A stretch of 64,000 nucleotides of DNA from Progne subis subis (lineage: Eukaryota > Chordata > Aves > Passeriformes > Hirundinidae): positions 930,001-994,000 of the forward strand of contig JAKJHU010000107.1 of the NCBI GenBank assembly GCA_022316685.1, given 5' to 3'. Positions 60,301 to 64,000 of this stretch are shown here, piece after piece; the stretch's first letter is position 1; each line of letters begins with the position of its first letter. A model generated the notes under the pieces. The model was not told the origin of the DNA, ran no database searches, and saw nothing but the letters and a program-made list of their open reading frames with translations. The position numbers were made by a program, and so were the translations under genes.

Positions 60301-63300
60301 AAATCTGTTTATATGTCTTAAGTTCTGTTACTGGGCTTGACAGCAGCATGCAACTGGTAGATCCCTTCTGTCTGAGCAAGGCAGATTGACAGCTACATTA
60401 TCCAAAGCAACTTGAAGTTCACAAACCTGCTGTTTCCTTGCTGCGTTCCTGCTGTGCTGGGTGAGCTCTGAGTCACCTCATGACCAGTGTAGACACTGGA
60501 ACCCACTGCTGCCAAAGCCACGTGAGGCAGTGGTCACCACAGGTTGTGCAATTACCTCCTGATGACACCCATCATTTGGAGTTTCAGGTACCTGCAATTA
60601 CGTGCCTCCTAAATCCAAAGGGATTAAAACCCAGAACATTTATTTCTCAGGGATAACATATTTAATAATAAGCAAAATGAGATTGGGTTACAATTCTTAT
60701 TCTCCCTAAAATAAGGAAGCCTGGATCCAGTCTGGAACAGTCTAGGTAAACTAGAAATGTTTAAATATGCTATGTGTTATTAGGTGTCTCTCGGACAGCC
60801 AAAGCAGCGAGGCCTTTATCCCTTGTGGTGCTTGTAGATGCTGCCGTAACACAAACAAGGAAATGCTGCAAACCCCTGATGGCAGCTCGGAGACAAGGTA
60901 CCTGTAGCCTCCTTGCATGGGGAAATCCTGCAGGAAGGGAGGGGGCAAAACCCTGAAGTATAATGGGAGCTGGGTAATTGTATGCTGTGAGTAACAAACA
61001 CTTTGGAGTCTTCCAGGTGTCTCACCTGGATGCTTCAAAGAGGCCATTCATGGAAAGCTTTGTTGCAATCCGTTGCAATCTTGCTTCCATAAGGAGACCT
61101 TCAGGCCTCCTGGAAAGCAAAGGAAGTGCCTGAAAAAAAGTAGGGTAGAGCTCAGGTTCTGTTTCAGGCAAGATTTTCTTACCATGTCTTTCAAAAGGGG
61201 TTCTTGACATGAAGGCTAAATCGTATTTGTGTTGTGTTTTGCTGGACAAGAAATACATTGTTTCTCAGTGGGAGAAAAGTGAATTGGCTCAGTGAGGAGA
61301 TTTTCTCAAATCAGGCATTTCTAGCCTTTGTTTCCCACATAGGTGTGTTATTTTTCCCATGGGAGGAAAGTACCAAAAGATCTCTCTGTGTGGGAAGGTG
61401 GCATGGGAGGAAGGTGAAGCTAGTTCAGCAAACATGCTTATTTCAAATACCACCCTAGAGAGAGGCTGCAGATTTTTGGAGACTGGGCTCCATGTGGTAG
61501 GTGGGAGGGGGTTTCTGTGCTATTGATTAATTTCAAATTGTGTGGGATTTTCCTGGCATAAATGTATAGGGTCTTTGCCAATTTAAACTTCATTTTCCTT
61601 CTGTCAAAGGAGCTGCAAAAGCTGTGTGAAGAGGCTATTTTGGGGATGAAGGACTTCAGTATCCGCAGGCCTTGATGGAGTTAACTTTCCCATTTTGTCT
61701 TGGAGAAAGAGCATTTTCCTGGGCAATAGTGTATTTACTCACGTAGTTTATTTTGCAAGAAACTTTCTTGTCCAGAGCACAAAAAGCTTTTTTTAATGTA
61801 TCTTTGAATATTATGCTCCTTACTGGCAATGCTATGGAGATGAGAAAAACCAAAACAAGGTGAATAAAGAAAAAATCCTGCAGGGTAGCAATAGACATGT
61901 ACAGGTTGGGAAACAGAAGGCCAAATCTAGAAAACAGGAGGCTCTTGATGGACTCAGTCCTTGGGTTAGAGAATTTGTGCCGATATCTAGGTAAGCTGTT
62001 CATCCGTGTTAGCACTGCACTGCACTCTGGGTTCTGTGAACAGAGCAACATTGCAGGCTGTAGGAACGTGAGATAAACTAGACTTGTACCGGCCAAAAAA
62101 AAAAGTCTGTTGTACTGAACAAAGTAATCTCAGTCTATTATTAATTTTATTTCATGTCAAGAGCAGAACATACAGATCTAGGCTCTTTTCATGGCATGAT
62201 ACTGAACAATACAAGCCCTATAGCACAAGCATACCACTGCTGAATTATTTGTCCTAAATGTACTTTAGAGAAATTCAGTCAGGTTTAGTTTATGCTAGAA
62301 AAACTTATTTAATGCAGCTGCTACATCAGTGCAAATCACAGGTTTGCAATAAGCTATGCTTTTGGGACTCATCTCAAATACTGGCCTTATGAAACAATTT
62401 TTTTTGCACATTTGCCTCAAGCTAGAATGATATAAAGAATGGAAAAGAATTTCAAAAAATAAGAAGAATCAGGGGCTTACAAACATCATAATTGTTTAAT
62501 AAAGGCAATTTTAACATATATGGCAGCTTAACAGGCTAAAGAATCAACAGATTTGGGGGGAAATATGAAACTTTAACTGCTTGAAGGGCAAATAGAACCC
62601 ACAGGTTAAAGTGACAATGTTAGTTTCACTATTTCAAAGAAAATTTATAGAAAGGTAGAGGAAAAATTGTATTTTCTGTAAATGTGGCTGTAAGATTTCA
62701 AGTCACAACTGGATTTTCAAATGGGAATGCAAACAGAAGGAAAAGATACTGAAACCTGTTTATAAATAGCTTTAGTTTGCAGTTACACCCTTGGTTTGTT
62801 ACAGCTAGCCCAAGGTGGGGCCTACCTACATAAAGGAGTAAGTATGACCCACAAAGCACATGCTATAAATTCATTGTTCAGACAAAACCTATATTTTCCT
62901 GGCAAGACTGAAACAGAAGATGATGAATTAACTTCTTGGCCACCTGCCCAAATTAATAACTCCTAGAAGTTCTGAGAATCAGTCAGCTGTGCACAGGGCA
63001 CAATGTTTGGGCTAAGGCATACACAGAAGTATGGATTTTGAGAAGTGAAAGTAAAACCTAGAGAACAATGTAATTGGTGCAGAAGAGTCAGGTTTGAAAG
63101 AAAAATTTGATTTTGCTAATTTTAAAAAACAAACCTCACCAAGTTGTCGTGTATGGAAACTGATTAAAATATTTTTATCACTTTCTTCATTATTCCTTAT
63201 CCTTGTTGCTTTTTAATTGGATCATAACATGAAATCCAGATAAGTAATATGGCTGGCATTGACATCTGGAGAAGATGCTTTCCTCATCAGAAGAATTTTA

Positions 63301-63702
63301 CATGTTGTGGGAGCAAACTTATTCTATTCTGTGAGCCAAATAATAATATTGTTAATTATGTCAGGTATTAGTGGTCCACACTTCACATAAATGCCTGGCA
63401 TGTTAGGGGCACCAGTTGTTTTAAAGTAGGTATTTCAGTGCATGGTAAGGCTGAGATATGCCTGGCTCAGGCAGTTATTTCTGAGACAATCTTGCAGCTT
63501 GTAATCTAGAACTTCTTAGGCCTAGACACCTGTGGGGATATTTGAGAAGGATCAAATATGTGCACTTAAATTAGGAATCCTTCTAAAACAGTATAAGCCA
63601 TATAAATCAGCTTCCTTATCAGATTTTATCTGTGTCTTCTCTCATATCAGACATAGCCTGAAAGATGCCTGATGCATTTATTTTTCCTTCACCTTTTTTG
63701 GA

Positions 63703-63742
63703 GGGGTGGGGGGGGGTGGGGTGGGGGTGTGGAGTGGGGTGT
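63703..63742 (+). repeat. G-rich tract, strong G-quadruplex motif
   Basis: G-tracts of 4, 9, 4 and 5 separated by single T residues at 63703-63727, with another G4 at 63736-63739. Four tracts with one-base loops is the most stable quadruplex pattern. No gene start is recognised beside it. Confidence 0.85.
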
Positions 63743-64000
63743 GTCCTTTCCCCCAGTTTCACTGCTCGAGATGATTCTCCTACACAATGCTGCTTTTACA
63801 TAACAAGTGTGGGAAACATACTGGGATGCTTTTTTAAACCTCGTTGTTCCTGAACATTTCACATAAAGATTGGTCAGCAGAGAGTAGAAAAACATAGTTA
63901 CAGAAGACTGTGAAAATGGGTAACAAACCTTTTAACACAGAAAAATACTCAAAACAATTATGTCACACTCAAAATTTTTCAAGCAACGACTCTGATACAG

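Larger units (their letters stand above)
33535..64000. other. Upstream side of C4orf19: 5' non-coding exons, intron or intergenic DNA
   Basis: No coding gene is supported in these 30 kb. At least one C4orf19 5' non-coding exon should lie here or beyond, but it cannot be placed from sequence alone. Five CR1 fragments, one solo LTR, simple repeats and a candidate CTCF site are listed separately. The longest frames (133 aa at 37440-37039, 150 aa at 60379-59927, 146 aa at 62096-61656, all on the - strand) show no domain, conserved motif or splice support. The next human gene in this direction is NWD2; no NACHT/WD40 sequence was recognised. Confidence 0.7.

Noticed and set aside
59927..62096. 150-aa and 146-aa frames on the - strand (60379-59927, 62096-61656)
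   Set aside because: No recognisable domain or conserved motif; stop-free runs of this length are expected by chance in 64 kb.
33535..64000. NWD2 exons expected from human gene order
   Set aside because: No NACHT or WD40 coding sequence is recognisable on either strand; the gene should lie beyond the right edge.
1..64000. tRNA, rRNA, CRISPR arrays or bacterial operon features
   Set aside because: None seen; this is vertebrate nuclear DNA and no cloverleaf or spaced-repeat pattern was found.

Overview
This is nuclear DNA from a bird, most likely a songbird. The sequence is AT-rich, protein-coding exons are short with GT/AG borders, CR1 LINE tails are scattered through it, and three LTRs of endogenous retroviruses are present. 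Two of those LTRs resemble families I know from passerine genomes. The songbird call rests on memory of repeat families; 'bird' is much firmer than 'songbird'.

Only two protein-coding genes can be supported, and they are convergent. On the + strand, 7786-14837 holds exons 2-6 of RELL1 (RELT-like 1, a single-pass membrane protein). Exon 1, with the signal peptide, lies to the left of the window, so 1-7785 is the end of intron 1. A probable 3'UTR exon starts at 18138, after an intron that opens 6 nt past the stop codon. On the - strand, 33518-31498 holds the whole coding region of C4orf19 / PGCKA1 (PDCD10- and GCKIII-kinase-associated protein). It has a tiny first coding exon (MGCRCCKMIQ, a lipid-anchor signal) and one large coding exon. 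The tail-to-tail order RELL1 > < C4orf19 is the same as on human chromosome 4p14, which supports both calls.

Region by region: 1-7785, RELL1 intron 1, with two CR1 fragments and an antisense retroviral LTR with its primer-binding site. 7786-20.5 kb, RELL1 exons and 3'UTR. 20.5-30.0 kb, the gap between the two gene ends, with a solo LTR (5-bp target duplication) and a short G-rich, GC-rich island. 30.0-33.5 kb, C4orf19. 33.5-64 kb, no coding gene: five CR1 copies, a second solo LTR with a CpG-rich core, a candidate CTCF site, long A/T homopolymers and a G-quadruplex motif at the right edge. In human the next gene beyond C4orf19 is NWD2; none of its exons were recognised here.

The two genes are not known to work together. 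Both family products are linked to Ste20-like kinases (RELL1 to OSR1/SPAK through an RFxV motif, PGCKA1 to PDCD10 and GCKIII kinases), which is noted as a curiosity. I found no previously undescribed system. The most useful observations are the correct C4orf19 gene model, the RELL1 C-terminal duplication, the LTRs with readable insertion scars, and a few sequence motifs that could be tested.
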